A DNA stretch of 64,000 bases from Gaiellasilicea sp963730405 (GCA_963730405.1 CAVSRW010000012.1:62001-126000), one strand, 5' to 3'; positions 27,028-36,308 are shown, counted from the first letter of the stretch. Program-made: numbers and translations. The notes: a model not told the origin generated them from the letters alone.

Positions 27028-27727
27028 CGCTCCAGCGCGGGAGGATCGCCCGCACGACGGTCGGCCCGCCCGCAGCGCTCTCGAGCTCGAGCCGCCCGCC
27101 GAGCAGCCGCAGCCGCTCGCGCATGCCGGTGACACCGATCCCGCTCTGGCCGTCCTCGTCCGGCGCGACCCGATCGGGGTCGAAGCCGTGGCCGTCGTCC
27201 CGGATCTCCATGCAGATGCCCTCGTCGTCGCCGTCGCGAAGCGTCACCTCGACCGTGCTCGCGCCGCTGTGCTGACGGATGTTGCTCAGCGCCTCCTGGA
27301 GCACACGCAACAGCGCGATCCGCTGCGAGGCGCTGAGCCCGTCGAAGGAGCCGCTCCGGTCGACCGACGTCGCGATCCCGGTCCGCCGGCTCAGCGCGGC
27401 GAGCTCCCGGGCAACCGCTTCCGGCAGCGGCAGCTGCAGCAGCGAGCGCGGCTCGAGCGAGTGGGCGAGATCCCGGAGGTCCTGGTGCAGCTCGGCGAGC
27501 TCGGCCTCGAGGTCGGCGAAGCGGCCGACGACGGGCTCCCGGTGCTCCGCGCCGACGAGCGCGATCACCTGCTCGCGCAGGAGCCGGATGTCCTGGGCCA
27601 GGACGTAGACCTGCTGGAGCGGGCCGTCGTGGAGGTCGAAGCCGAGGCGCACGAGCAGCCGCTCGTTCGCCTCCGCCAGCCCCGGCTCGTGCGAGCGCGC
27701 CTCGATGGGCTCGACGGTCTCGGTCAT
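27011..27727 (-). CDS. Soluble NarX/DesK-type sensor histidine kinase
   Basis: 238 aa. HisKA_3 dimerisation domain with phospho-acceptor His33 in FDLHDGPLQQ, and a HATPase_c domain with N box EALSNIRQHSGA, G1 DDGHGFDP and G2 GIGVTGMRERLRLLGG. It has no transmembrane or recognised sensor domain, only about 20 residues before the H box, so it must sense a cytoplasmic signal or a partner protein. It lies 10 nt downstream of its response regulator and converges with the L,D-transpeptidase gene, overlapping it by 17 nt. Confidence 0.92.
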   Translation of the reverse strand: MTETVEPIEARSHEPGLAEANERLLVRLGFDLHDGPLQQVYVLAQDIRLLREQVIALVGAEHREPVVGRFADLEAELAELHQDLRDLAHSLEPRSLLQLPLPEAVARELAALSRRTGIATSVDRSGSFDGLSASQRIALLRVLQEALSNIRQHSGASTVEVTLRDGDDEGICMEIRDDGHGFDPDRVAPDEDGQSGIGVTGMRERLRLLGGRLELESAAGGPTVVRAILPRWSATPRS

Positions 27728-27737
27728 GGCGTGGCCT

Positions 27738-28403
27738 CTAGGCCGATTCGATCGTGAGCGCCGCGACGCGGCCGGTGCGGTAGGCGTACCGTGCGGCCTC
27801 CGTCCGGCTCGAGATCCCGAGCTTGCGGTAGACGTTGCGGAGGTGGAACTTGACCGTCTGCTCGCTGATCCAGAGCTGGCGGCCGATCTCCCGGTTCGAG
27901 AGCCCGCGCGCCACGGCTTCGAGGACCGCGGTCTCGCGCTCGCTGAGCGCGTTGGCGCCGACGACCGGAGCGGGGCTCTGCTCGGCTTCCGCGCCCCAGA
28001 CGGTGAAGGTGGTGCCCGAGAGCGCCGTGCGGAGCACCGTCGCCAGGTCGACCGGCTCGACGGTCTTCACGACGTAGCCGCGGGCGCCGCCCGTGCGGGC
28101 CGCCTCGATCTGCTCGGGGTCGCTGTAGCTCGAGAGGATCACGACCGCGACCGACGGCTCGTGCTTGCGCAGCCGCTCGAGGCACGCGAGGCCGTCGAGC
28201 TCCGGCATGCGCAGGTCGAGGAGGACGACGTCGGGCCCGTGCTCGCGCACGGCCGGAAGGACATGGCTGCCGACGGAGACCTCGTGCACGATCTCGAAGT
28301 CGGGTGCGTCCGCCAGAGCCCGCCTGACCGCGGCCAGCATCAGCCGATGATCGTCAGCCACCAGTACTCGAAGAGGCGCCATCTGTACTTCTAGAGTGTC
28401 CAT
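27738..28403 (-). CDS. NarL/LuxR-family response regulator
   Basis: 221 aa. The receiver has Asp17/Asp18, phospho-acceptor Asp63 (VVLLDLRMPELDG) and Lys near 112 (YVVKT). The C-terminal GerE helix-turn-helix reads SEQTVKFHLRNVYRKLGI. It is co-transcribed with the soluble kinase 10 nt downstream. The start is either ATG 28403 or the internal ATG giving MAPLRVLVADDH, which fits the family beginning better. It is paralogous to the regulator at 10447-11082. The two regulators bracket the pilus and adhesin genes. Confidence 0.93.
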   Translation of the reverse strand: MDTLEVQMAPLRVLVADDHRLMLAAVRRALADAPDFEIVHEVSVGSHVLPAVREHGPDVVLLDLRMPELDGLACLERLRKHEPSVAVVILSSYSDPEQIEAARTGGARGYVVKTVEPVDLATVLRTALSGTTFTVWGAEAEQSPAPVVGANALSERETAVLEAVARGLSNREIGRQLWISEQTVKFHLRNVYRKLGISSRTEAARYAYRTGRVAALTIESA

Positions 28404-28500
28404 CCGCCGCAGTCCTTTCTCGCCCTCGCCGAAAAGGGGTTCTCACGCAAGCATCCTGTTTGTGCGGCTCGCCCGCGTCCCCCGTTCGAGCGATACGCCT

Positions 28501-29886
28501 TCAGCAGCTCTGCTGCGCCGTCGATGCCCGCCCCCGGCGCTGCAGCAGCTCGGGCGTCAGGATAGCCGCGCGCACAGTGCTCTGCATCGGGCCGATCGCG
28601 GGCACTGGGTAGTTGCCCGTCTTCTGCCGGCCGAAGAAGTAGTCGGCGCCGAACGTGACCGTGAGCGTCCGCTTCGAGTCGACCGCGCTCACGAGGCTGA
28701 CGAGCGACGGCAGCCGGTTCAGCGGAATGTCGGTGCGAAGGTTCGTCTCGATCGTCTTCGCGAGCGAGCCGAAGTTCCGCAGCGCCCGGACGGGGTCGAG
28801 CTGGTCGGCCATCGCGCTCAGGAAGCAGCGCTGCCGTGCCATCCGCGTGTAGTCGCTCGAGTCCTTGCGCGAGCGGACGTAGGCGAGCGCCTCACGGCCG
28901 TAGAAGCGGTACGTCCGGCCCGGGACGACGTCGATCGTCGGCTTCGGCTCGCCCCAGGCGGGGCGCGTCACCTCGTCGCGCAGCCGCTCCTTGACGAGGA
29001 TCTCGACGCCGCCGAGGGCGTCGACGAGGTCGGCGAACCCGAGCAGGTTCACGAGCGCGTAGTAGTCGACTCGGACACCGAGCAGCGTCGACACGGCCTG
29101 CTTCAGGTTCCGCGCGCCGGTCTCGCCGCCGCCGGAGCGCCCGTAGAGCGCGTTGATCGGCTCCTTGAACGGCGTTCCCTTCGGCCCGAGCGGCACCTGC
29201 GCGAGGTTGCGCGGGATGCCGAACGCGGCCGCCCTGCCGGTGCCGTGTTGGATCGCGGCGAGGATGATCGTGTCGGTGCGCGCGCCCCAGTTGCCGGGGC
29301 CCTCGTCGGTGCCGAGCAGGAGGATCGTCGTCCACGGCTTCGCGACCGGGATCTCGGTGTCGTTCAGCACGCGCGCGTCCGCCTCCAGCGGCGCCACCTC
29401 GCCCGGCTCGAGCCGCTCGACGAGCGCCCACTCCCACGCATCCTTCGGCACCCACTCGGGCAGCGGCACGACGACGTGGGAGAGGAGCAGCGTGCCGCGG
29501 TCGCAGGCCGTCCCGCACGGCTCCTCGTCCGCGAACACCGTCTCGAGCACGTCGTAGCTCCGCACGGTGACCCAGGCGGCCGCGACGTGCGGCGCCGCCG
29601 TCAGCGCGACGAGGGCGGCGACGAACACCGGCAGCGCCCCCCGTGCGGCATCGACGACGGCGAACAGCCGGAAGGCCAGAACTGCGAGGTCGACGACGAG
29701 GACGATCGCTAGGATCGAGCGGTCAAGCCCCGGAAGCGCTTCCAGCGAGAGCCGCGAGCTGATGATCAGGCCGCCCACGACGATCGCCAGAGCAATGCCG
29801 AGGAGGACGAGCCCGCGGCGGGTGGCGCCTCGGTACAGCTGGCCCAGACCCGGGACGATCGACGACAGGAGGCCGGCGACCACCAT
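28501..29886 (-). CDS. LytR-CpsA-Psr (LCP) family glycopolymer ligase
   Basis: 461 aa. Several N-terminal hydrophobic segments (about 20-42, 56-75, 83-105) are followed by an extracytoplasmic LCP domain starting ILLLGTDEGPGNWGARTDTI. It then shows AFGIPRNLAQVPL, GVRVDYYALVNLLGFADLVD, the GGVEI strand and YVRSRKDSSDYTRMARQRCF. The conserved Arg and Asp residues that bind polyprenyl pyrophosphate are present. LCP enzymes move glycopolymers from undecaprenyl pyrophosphate to peptidoglycan, which fits the flanking clusters. The ATG is 6 nt from a TACACT box. The multi-TM N-terminus is larger than the single anchor of typical LCPs. Confidence 0.94.
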   Translation of the reverse strand: MVVAGLLSSIVPGLGQLYRGATRRGLVLLGIALAIVVGGLIISSRLSLEALPGLDRSILAIVLVVDLAVLAFRLFAVVDAARGALPVFVAALVALTAAPHVAAAWVTVRSYDVLETVFADEEPCGTACDRGTLLLSHVVVPLPEWVPKDAWEWALVERLEPGEVAPLEADARVLNDTEIPVAKPWTTILLLGTDEGPGNWGARTDTIILAAIQHGTGRAAAFGIPRNLAQVPLGPKGTPFKEPINALYGRSGGGETGARNLKQAVSTLLGVRVDYYALVNLLGFADLVDALGGVEILVKERLRDEVTRPAWGEPKPTIDVVPGRTYRFYGREALAYVRSRKDSSDYTRMARQRCFLSAMADQLDPVRALRNFGSLAKTIETNLRTDIPLNRLPSLVSLVSAVDSKRTLTVTFGADYFFGRQKTGNYPVPAIGPMQSTVRAAILTPELLQRRGRASTAQQSC

Positions 29887-29892
29887 GCGCCC

Positions 29893-29898
29893 AGTGTA
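29893..29898 (-). promoter_or_regulatory. Putative -10 box for the LCP gene
   Basis: TACACT on the minus strand ends 6 nt before the ATG at 29886, implying a leaderless or near-leaderless mRNA. Confidence 0.4.
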
Positions 29899-29921
29899 TG
29901 CACGCTCCCCGACACCGAAGC

Positions 29922-31218
29922 ATGGCGCCCCCGGCGGTCACTGAGGTGCGCCTGCGAACCGAGGACAGGCAGTGGCTGTACGTGCTCGGCGGCCTTGCGG
30001 CAGTCAGAGCTGCGATCCCGCTGGCCGCGCTCGCGTTCGGGGGATCGATTCCCGGCTTCCCGTCCTACTCGTACGAGGGTCCGCGTGGCGACGCGAGCGG
30101 CTACATCGCGACCGCGCGCGCGATCATCTCCGCCGGGGCGGGCCTCGGCCTGCTGCTGCCGGTCCTCGTCGCCGTCGTGGTTGCGGGGTTCATCGGCGCG
30201 CGGTGGGCATGGCGGCGATACCCCGACGGCCGTCACTGGGTGCTCGCGGCCTCGGTTGCCCTCGCCTCCTGCCTGCTCGCCGCCGTCATCCTCAACCTCG
30301 ACGGGCAGGCGCCGGCGGGAGCGGTCGGCTGGCCCCTCCTCCTCAGCATCCCGCTGCTGCCGTTCCGGGTGATCGGCTGGATCGACGACGAGGTCGCGGT
30401 CGGGGTCGGAATCGCCCTCGCGATCGTGGCGAACGCGGTCACGATCTTCGCGACCGCCTTCATCGGCCGGCGCGTCACCGGCAGCCGGGGCGTCGGGCTC
30501 CTCGCCGCGGCGCTGTTCGCTTTCTGGCCGATCCTCGTCTGGCTGCTCCTCGGCGAGCGCACGTGGGCGAACAGTGCGTGGGAGAACGAGGTCGGTCTCG
30601 AGCTCTACACCGAGCCGCGTGTCGACAGCGTGCATCGCGACAGGGCTCGCGCTGGCGCTCGTGCGCGGCCGGCCGCCCTGGGCCGCGGTTGCCGCGGGGA
30701 TCGCGCTCGGATACGCGATCGCCGTGCGGCCGACGAATCTGGTCTTCGCCGCCGCCGTCGCGCTCCTGTTCGCCTGGGAGCGCGACTGGCGCAGCGTCGG
30801 CCGCTTCGTCGCCGGCGGCCTGACGGTGCTCCCGATCGTGCTCGCGTTCCTGCCGAAGAAGCGCGGCTACGACCTCGCGCTCGTGCGGGACGAGACGGGG
30901 CTCCCGCTCTGGTCCAGCGACTATCTGCTCTCCACGTACACCGACGCGAGTGTCTGGCGGCCGCTCCTGCTCGCGGTGCTCCTGCCGCTCGTCGCGATCG
31001 GCGTGGCGACGCTGCCCTGTCGTCGATTCGGGCTCATGCTGCTCGGCGGCGCGCTGGCGAACGCCGCGGTCTACTCGTTCTTCCGCGCGACCTTCGAGCA
31101 TCCGAGGTATCTCCATGCCGGTCTGCCGGCTCTGCTCGTGCTCTGGGCCGCGGGTGCAGCGTGGCTCAGTGAACGTGTGCCACGGCGGCGGCGGCTCGCG
31201 CAGGTAAGAAGTTCGTAA
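29922..31218 (+). CDS. GT-C type membrane glycosyltransferase-like protein (frameshifted)
   Basis: About 431 aa with ten or so hydrophobic segments, resembling polyprenyl-phosphate-sugar-dependent GT-C enzymes and related membrane proteins. An extracytoplasmic loop carries PGFPSYSYEGPRGDASGYIA near residue 45-65, where GT-C enzymes place catalytic Asp residues. Later text includes FWPILVWLLLGERTWANSAW and, after a one-base break near 30620, TACIATGLALALVRGRPPWA. It probably adds a sugar from a lipid carrier outside the membrane. It is divergent from the LCP gene. ATG 29922 is the preferred start; 29898 is also in frame. Confidence 0.8.
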
Positions 31219-31248
31219 GCAGCGAAGGAAACGGTCCGGTCCGTCGAG

Positions 31249-31254
31249 TATCCT
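31249..31254 (+). promoter_or_regulatory. Putative -10 box for the UXS-like gene
   Basis: TATCCT followed by 6 nt and the GTG at 31261, the same spacing as at many other starts here. Confidence 0.4.
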
Positions 31255-31260
31255 GCGGCG

Positions 31261-32196
31261 GTGCCAACCTCAGTCGTCACGGGTGGTGCGGGCTTTCTCG
31301 GGTCTCATCTGTGCGACGCGCTCCTCGCGCGCGGGCACCGGGTGATCTGCGTCGACAACCTCGAGACCGGCTCGCTCGCGAACATCGAGCACATGCGGAC
31401 GGCCGAGTTCGTCTTCGTGCCGCACGACCTGACCGTCCCGATCCGGATCGAGGAGCCGGTCGACTTCGTCTACCACCTCGCGAGCCCGGCCAGCCCGATC
31501 GACTACCTGCGGCTGCCGCTGCAGACGCTCAAGGTCGGCTCGCAGGGCACACACAACGCGCTCGGGCTCGCCAAGTTCAAGCGCGCCCGCTTCCTGCTCG
31601 CGTCGACCAGCGAGGTCTACGGCGACCCCCAGGTGCACCCGCAGCCTGAGACCTACTGGGGCCACGTCAACCCGATCGGCCCGCGCGGCGTCTACGACGA
31701 GGCGAAGCGCTACGCGGAGGCGCTGACGATGGCGTACCACCGCCAGCAGGGCGTCGACACGGCGATCGTCAGGATCTTCAACACCTATGGGCCGCGGATG
31801 CGCCCGCACGACGGCCGCGCGATCCCCACGTTCGTGCGCCAGGCGATGGAGCGGAAGCCGATCACGGTCTTCGGCGACGGCTCGCAGACACGCAGCTTCT
31901 GCTACGTGGACGACCTGATTCGGGGGCTGATCATGCTCGCCGAGAGCGGCGAGCATCTGCCCGTGAACATCGGCAACCCGCAGGAGTTCACCCTGCTCGA
32001 GCTGGCCGAGAAGGTGCTCGAGGTGTGGGGCGGCGGCAGCGAGATCGTCTACGAGGCGCTGCCGGTCGACGATCCGAAGGTGCGCCAGCCCGACATCACA
32101 CGGGCGCAGCAGGTACTCGGGTGGGAGCCCGAGGTGGGTCTCGACGAGGGGCTGCGCAAGCTCCACTCGTCGCCGCAGGAAGCGCCGGTTGCGTAG
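31261..32196 (+). CDS. UDP-glucuronate decarboxylase-like SDR (UDP-xylose synthase)
   Basis: A 311-aa extended short-chain dehydrogenase. The NAD-binding motif GGAGFLGSHL is at residues 8-17. Family-specific text includes YHLASPASPIDY, STSEVYGDPQVHPQPE, the catalytic Tyr-x3-Lys in YDEAKRYAE and RIFNTYGPRMRPHDGR. These match UXS enzymes, which convert UDP-glucuronate to UDP-xylose in the cytoplasm, and less well the dTDP-glucose dehydratases. It supplies a donor for the glycosyltransferases here, implying a pentose in the polymer. Its end overlaps the next gene by 8 nt. Confidence 0.9.
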   Translation: MPTSVVTGGAGFLGSHLCDALLARGHRVICVDNLETGSLANIEHMRTAEFVFVPHDLTVPIRIEEPVDFVYHLASPASPIDYLRLPLQTLKVGSQGTHNALGLAKFKRARFLLASTSEVYGDPQVHPQPETYWGHVNPIGPRGVYDEAKRYAEALTMAYHRQQGVDTAIVRIFNTYGPRMRPHDGRAIPTFVRQAMERKPITVFGDGSQTRSFCYVDDLIRGLIMLAESGEHLPVNIGNPQEFTLLELAEKVLEVWGGGSEIVYEALPVDDPKVRQPDITRAQQVLGWEPEVGLDEGLRKLHSSPQEAPVA

Positions 32197-33346
32197 CCGT
32201 GTCCTGACGGTCGCGCTCGTGCTCGCCGCGACCGCGCTCCTTTGCGTGCCCGCAGCCTCCGCGTCGCGCTACCTCCAGCACGGGATCTTCGACGACACGC
32301 AGATCAACTACGGCAACCCGGATCTGGTGTTCCCGCAGCTCAAGCAGCTGCGGACGCAGCTGATCCGCGTCAACCTCTCCTGGGGTGGCCCGACGGGTGT
32401 GGCGAAGCGGAAGCCCGTCAACCCGATGAACCCGAACGATCCGGCCTACAACTGGTCGGTCTACGACCGAACCGTCTTCTACGCACAGCAGTACGGGATG
32501 AAGGTCGTCTTCGCGATCCTCGCCACCCCGTCCTGGGCGAACGGGTCGAAGGGCGTCAACGTCGTGCCGCGGAGCGCGCTCGACCTCGAGCGCTTCGCCA
32601 CGGCTGCGGCGCGCCGCTACAGCGGCACCTTCCGCACGGCCGATGGCCGGGTCATCCCGCCCGTGCGCCAGTGGCTGGCCTGGAACGAGCCGAACAACCC
32701 GGCTTTCCTCCGCCCGCAGTTCAAGAAGGTCGGCGGCAAGGACGTGATCCAGAGCGCGATCGACTACGCGAAGATCTGCAACGCGATCGTCAAGGGTGTG
32801 CGGAAGACGACGGTCGGCGCCTCCAAGGTCGCCTGCGGCGTCACTGGGCCCCGCGGCAACAACAACCCCAACTCGGTCCGCCCGGCGGTCTCGCCGCTCC
32901 CGTTCCTGCGCGCGATGAAGAGGGCCGGCGCCACGGGCTTCGACGCCTACGCGCACCATCCGTACTACGGGGCCCCGCGCGAGACGCCGAGCACGCCGCC
33001 GCCGCCCGGCATCCACGGCAACGCCGCGACCGCGATCACGCTCGGCAACTTCAACCTCCTCGTCCGCGAGGTGACACGGCTCTACGGCAACAAGCGGATG
33101 TGGATCACCGAGTACGGCTACCAGACGAACCCACCCGACCGGATCTTCGGCGTCTCGTTCGCGAAGCAGGCGGCCTACATGAAAGAGGCATACGGGATCG
33201 CGAAGCGGAATCCGCGCGTCGACATGTTCCTCTGGTTCCTGCTCCGTGACGAGCGCCGCGGCGCCGAGGGCTGGCAGTCGGGCCTGCTCACCGCCTCCGG
33301 CGCGAAGAAGCCGGCGTTCTCCGCCTTCCAGAAGCTCCGCGGGTAG
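32189..33346 (+). CDS. Secreted glycoside hydrolase, clan GH-A type
   Basis: 385 aa. A signal peptide (VALVLAATALLCVPAASA) is followed by a TIM-barrel hydrolase. WLAWNEPNNPAF supplies the Asn-Glu acid/base and MWITEYGYQTNP the nucleophile Glu, the two carboxylates expected for clan GH-A (GH5/GH39-like). It starts with TTG or a nearby codon inside the end of the UXS gene, so the two are coupled. It may trim or release the exported glycan, or depolymerise it for turnover. Substrate not deducible. Confidence 0.87.
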   Translation: MRSRVLTVALVLAATALLCVPAASASRYLQHGIFDDTQINYGNPDLVFPQLKQLRTQLIRVNLSWGGPTGVAKRKPVNPMNPNDPAYNWSVYDRTVFYAQQYGMKVVFAILATPSWANGSKGVNVVPRSALDLERFATAAARRYSGTFRTADGRVIPPVRQWLAWNEPNNPAFLRPQFKKVGGKDVIQSAIDYAKICNAIVKGVRKTTVGASKVACGVTGPRGNNNPNSVRPAVSPLPFLRAMKRAGATGFDAYAHHPYYGAPRETPSTPPPPGIHGNAATAITLGNFNLLVREVTRLYGNKRMWITEYGYQTNPPDRIFGVSFAKQAAYMKEAYGIAKRNPRVDMFLWFLLRDERRGAEGWQSGLLTASGAKKPAFSAFQKLRG

Positions 33347-33349
33347 CGT
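33344..33349 (+). promoter_or_regulatory. Putative -10 box at the hydrolase stop codon
   Basis: TAGCGT, which includes the hydrolase stop codon TAG, lies 6 nt before the methyltransferase GTG at 33356. Confidence 0.35.
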
Positions 33350-33355
33350 CTCCCC

Positions 33356-34063
33356 GTGCGCGAGTCCGACTGGCCCGGGGAGGAGCGGCGGCACCCGCCT
33401 CTGACCTCGCCCACCTGGGCCGTCCGGGCGCCGCTCGCCGCCTGGCTGGAGCGGCAGGCGCAGATCGGAGAGCGCTACCGCGTCCTCGACGTCGGGTGCG
33501 GCCCGAAGCCCTATTACCCCTTCTTTGCGGAGCGGGCGTCCGAGTACGTCGGCGTCGACGTCGTCGACAACCCGGTCGCCGAGCTGCGCGGCTCGGTCGA
33601 GTCGCTCCCGGTCGAGGACGGCTCCTTCGATGTCGTGCTCTGCACCCAGGTGCTCGAGCACTGCGACGACCCGGCTCAGGCGGTGCGCGAGCTGCGCCGC
33701 GTGACCGCGCCCGGCGGCCGCGTGCTCGCCTCGACGCACGGCGTCCAGTGGTACCACCCGTCGCCGGTCGACTACTGGCGGTGGACGCACGAAGGGCTGC
33801 GGCGGCTCTTCTCGTCGAACGCCGACTGGCGCGAGCTGGAGATCGAGCCGTCCGGCGGCACGACGGCCTGCCTGGCGATGCTCGTCGGCGCCTACGTCGA
33901 GCTCGGCCTGCGCCGCCTCCGCGCGGAGTCGCTGGCGCGCGGGCCGGTGTGGCTGTTGAACCGGAGTGCGGCTGCGCTCGACCGCCGTTCCCCGCTCCTG
34001 GGTGAGGTGCGGCCGGGGTCGCTGACCGCGAACTTCCACGTCGTCGCCACGGTCGGCCCCTAG
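33356..34063 (+). CDS. Class I SAM-dependent methyltransferase
   Basis: 235 aa. SAM-binding loop VLDVGCGPKPYYPFF, motif II acid in YVGVDVVDN, then DGSFDVVLCTQVLEHCDDPA and LRRVTAPGGRVLASTHG, all typical of Methyltransf_11. A C-terminal helical extension contains WYHPSPVDYWRWTHEGLRRL, often found in methyltransferases of polysaccharide loci. Its stop overlaps the convergent GT4 stop. Probably O-methylates a sugar intermediate. Confidence 0.9.
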   Translation: MRESDWPGEERRHPPLTSPTWAVRAPLAAWLERQAQIGERYRVLDVGCGPKPYYPFFAERASEYVGVDVVDNPVAELRGSVESLPVEDGSFDVVLCTQVLEHCDDPAQAVRELRRVTAPGGRVLASTHGVQWYHPSPVDYWRWTHEGLRRLFSSNADWRELEIEPSGGTTACLAMLVGAYVELGLRRLRAESLARGPVWLLNRSAAALDRRSPLLGEVRPGSLTANFHVVATVGP

Positions 34064-35154
34064 CGCAGCACCTCGTCGTAGAGCGCCTGCGTGCGCTCGG
34101 CCATTCGGCCGACCGAGAACTCCGCACGCGCTCGCCGCCGGCCGGCCTCGCCGAGCGCTGCCGCCCGCTCTCGGTCGGTGAGGAGCGCCTCGAGGTGCAC
34201 GGCCAGTCCGACATGGTCGCCGGCCTCGGCGAGCAGCCCCGTCTCGCCGTCGACCACGACCTCTGGCACCGCGCTCACCCGGGTCGCGACGACCGGCAGC
34301 CCGGCCAGCATCGCTTCGAGCAGGACGATCCCGAAGCCCTCCCAGCGTGAGCTGTGCGCGAAGACGTCGGCCCGCTCGAGCCAGTCGCGGATGTCGGTGC
34401 GGCCCGGGAGCACGACGGCGTCCTGCAGTCCGAGCTCGGCCGCGAGTGCCCTCGTCTCGGCTTCGAGCGGGCCGCTGCCGAGGATGGCAAGTGTGGCCTG
34501 CGGCAGCTTCGCGTGCACGAGCGCGAACGCGCGCAGCAGCGTCGCATGGTCCTTCTGAGCGATCAGGCGCCCGACGGCGATTACGAGCGGCGCGTCGGGC
34601 GGCACGCCCGCCTCGGCCGGGGTCGGATCGGACGGGGCGGCCGGTGGTTCGTCGAGCCCGTAGTGGATCGTCACGAGCTTCGCCGGGTCGTGTCCCGCTC
34701 GCTCGAGGAAGCTGCGCACCGCGTCGGAGATCGCGATCAGCCGCCGCGCCGGCCGCGCGAAGGCACGGTCGACGTAGCGGAACGGCCCGAGCAGGTAGCG
34801 ATCGTCGTTGTGCCGGGTCGAGAGGGACGGAATCCGGAGCAGGCGCGCGGCCGCGCCGCCGTAGACATCGGCGTGGACGAGGTGCGTGTGGACGAGATCG
34901 GGCCGCTCCGCCCGGAACGCACGGACGACGTCCCGCGCCATCCGGGGGCTCGCGTCGAGGCCGCAGCGGACGGAGCGGTGCGGAACGCCGAGCCGGTCGA
35001 GCTCGGCATGGAAGCGGCCGGCGTCGCTGCCCTGCACGTCGAGCCCGAGGAAGCGCGCATCGATCCCGCGCTCGCGCAACGCGGGCAGGAGCGCGAGCAG
35101 GTGTCCCTCGGAGCCGCTGACGCCGGTCAGCTTGTGCAGGTGGAGGACCTTCAC
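34060..35154 (-). CDS. Glycosyltransferase family 4
   Basis: A 364-aa GT-B enzyme. HLHKLTGVSGSEGHLLALL forms the acceptor-domain loop. HTHLVHADVYGGAAARLL and LSTRHNDDRYLL follow. In the donor domain are VIAVGRLIAQKDHATLLRAF and the E-x7-E motif of SRWEGFGIVLLEAMLAGLPV. It is the third gene of a leftward set (polymerase, GT4, GT4) joined by 4-nt overlaps. Retaining transfer to a lipid-linked glycan is expected. Confidence 0.92.
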   Translation of the reverse strand: MKVLHLHKLTGVSGSEGHLLALLPALRERGIDARFLGLDVQGSDAGRFHAELDRLGVPHRSVRCGLDASPRMARDVVRAFRAERPDLVHTHLVHADVYGGAAARLLRIPSLSTRHNDDRYLLGPFRYVDRAFARPARRLIAISDAVRSFLERAGHDPAKLVTIHYGLDEPPAAPSDPTPAEAGVPPDAPLVIAVGRLIAQKDHATLLRAFALVHAKLPQATLAILGSGPLEAETRALAAELGLQDAVVLPGRTDIRDWLERADVFAHSSRWEGFGIVLLEAMLAGLPVVATRVSAVPEVVVDGETGLLAEAGDHVGLAVHLEALLTDRERAAALGEAGRRRARAEFSVGRMAERTQALYDEVLR

Positions 35155-36308
35155 CGGAGCAAGCGGTCGTAGATCGCCTCGACCTCGTCCGCCATCCGGC
35201 CGACCGCGTACCGGGCGCGGACGTCCTCCGCCCCTGCGGCGCCCATGCGCGCCCGCAATGCCGGGTCACCGGCGAGCGCCGCGAGCCGGTCGGCCAGCGC
35301 CTGCGTGTCGCCGATCGCCTCCAGGTAGCCGCTCTCCCCGTTCCTGACGACCGCCCCGGTGCCGCCCGCCCGGGTCGCCACGACCGGCCGGGCAGCTGCG
35401 AGCGCCTCGATCGCGACCACCGGGGTGCCCTCGTTCGCGGACGTCAGCAGCAGTGCGTCGAACGACGCGTACCAGGGCCGGATGCTCTTCTGGAAGCCCA
35501 CGAGCCGGGTCCGGTCGGCGACCTCGAGGTCGGCCGCGAGCGCCTCGACGTCGGCGCGGTCATCGCCGTCGCCGACGAGCACGAGCAGCGCGTCGACATC
35601 CCTGTCGACGAGCGCGCGCAGCGTCCGGACCAGGTCCAGCGGCCGCTTGATCGCGGTCAACCGTCCGGCCCAGCCGACGACGAACGTCTCGTCTCCTGCG
35701 CCGACCTCGGCGCGGATCGTCCGGCGCGCCTCGTCGTCGGCCTCGCTCCAGGCCGGCAGGTCGAAGCCGTACGGGACGACGGCGAAGCGCTTTGCCGGCG
35801 CGACGCCGAACCGCACCAGGTCGTCTCGGACCTCGTCGCTGACCGCCACGAGCGTCCCGGACACGTACGCGAGCACGCGCTCGATCAGGCGGAAGACGCG
35901 CTCCCAGCGCCGGCTGAAGTAGCCGCTGAGCACGTGGCCGTGGTACGTGTGGACGACCGCCCGCGGCCGCACGCGGCCCGAGCTCAGCGCGGCGAGCCGC
36001 CCCGTCGCGCCCGCCTTCGCGGTGTGCGTATGGAGGACGTTCGGCCTGCGGTCCCTGATGATCCGGCGTAGCGCAATGATTGCGGCCGAGTCGGCGCGAG
36101 GGGAGAGCTCACGCTGCAGGACCGGTAGCCGGTGGAGCTGCACGCCGAGCTCGTCGGCGACGTATTCCATCGACTCCTCGCCGGCGGCGAGCGTGCCCGC
36201 GACGACGATGACGTCGTGCCCGCGGCGGGCCTGCTCGTGTGCGAGCTGGAGCACGTGCAGCGCAGCGCCGCCGACATTGAGGCGGGCGATCACATGGACG
36301 ATCCTCAC
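35151..36308 (-). CDS. Glycosyltransferase family 4
   Basis: 385 aa, starting at GTG 36308 (VRIVHVIARLNVGGAALHVL), which overlaps the stop of the Wzy-like gene. Other landmarks are LHTHTAKAGATGRLAAL, VVHTYHGHVLSGYF, FVVGWAGRLTAIKRPLDLVR and the acidic pair in SANEGTPVVAIEALAAARPV. It resembles GT4 enzymes of WcaL/PimB type from capsule operons. The longer frame to 37268 is a shadow of the polymerase gene. Confidence 0.92.
   Translation of the reverse strand: MRIVHVIARLNVGGAALHVLQLAHEQARRGHDVIVVAGTLAAGEESMEYVADELGVQLHRLPVLQRELSPRADSAAIIALRRIIRDRRPNVLHTHTAKAGATGRLAALSSGRVRPRAVVHTYHGHVLSGYFSRRWERVFRLIERVLAYVSGTLVAVSDEVRDDLVRFGVAPAKRFAVVPYGFDLPAWSEADDEARRTIRAEVGAGDETFVVGWAGRLTAIKRPLDLVRTLRALVDRDVDALLVLVGDGDDRADVEALAADLEVADRTRLVGFQKSIRPWYASFDALLLTSANEGTPVVAIEALAAARPVVATRAGGTGAVVRNGESGYLEAIGDTQALADRLAALAGDPALRARMGAAGAEDVRARYAVGRMADEVEAIYDRLLR

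Noticed and set aside
32096..35269. A 1,057-aa minus-strand reading frame.
   Set aside because: It is a shadow of the GT4, methyltransferase, hydrolase and UXS genes, with low-complexity Arg/Ala composition.
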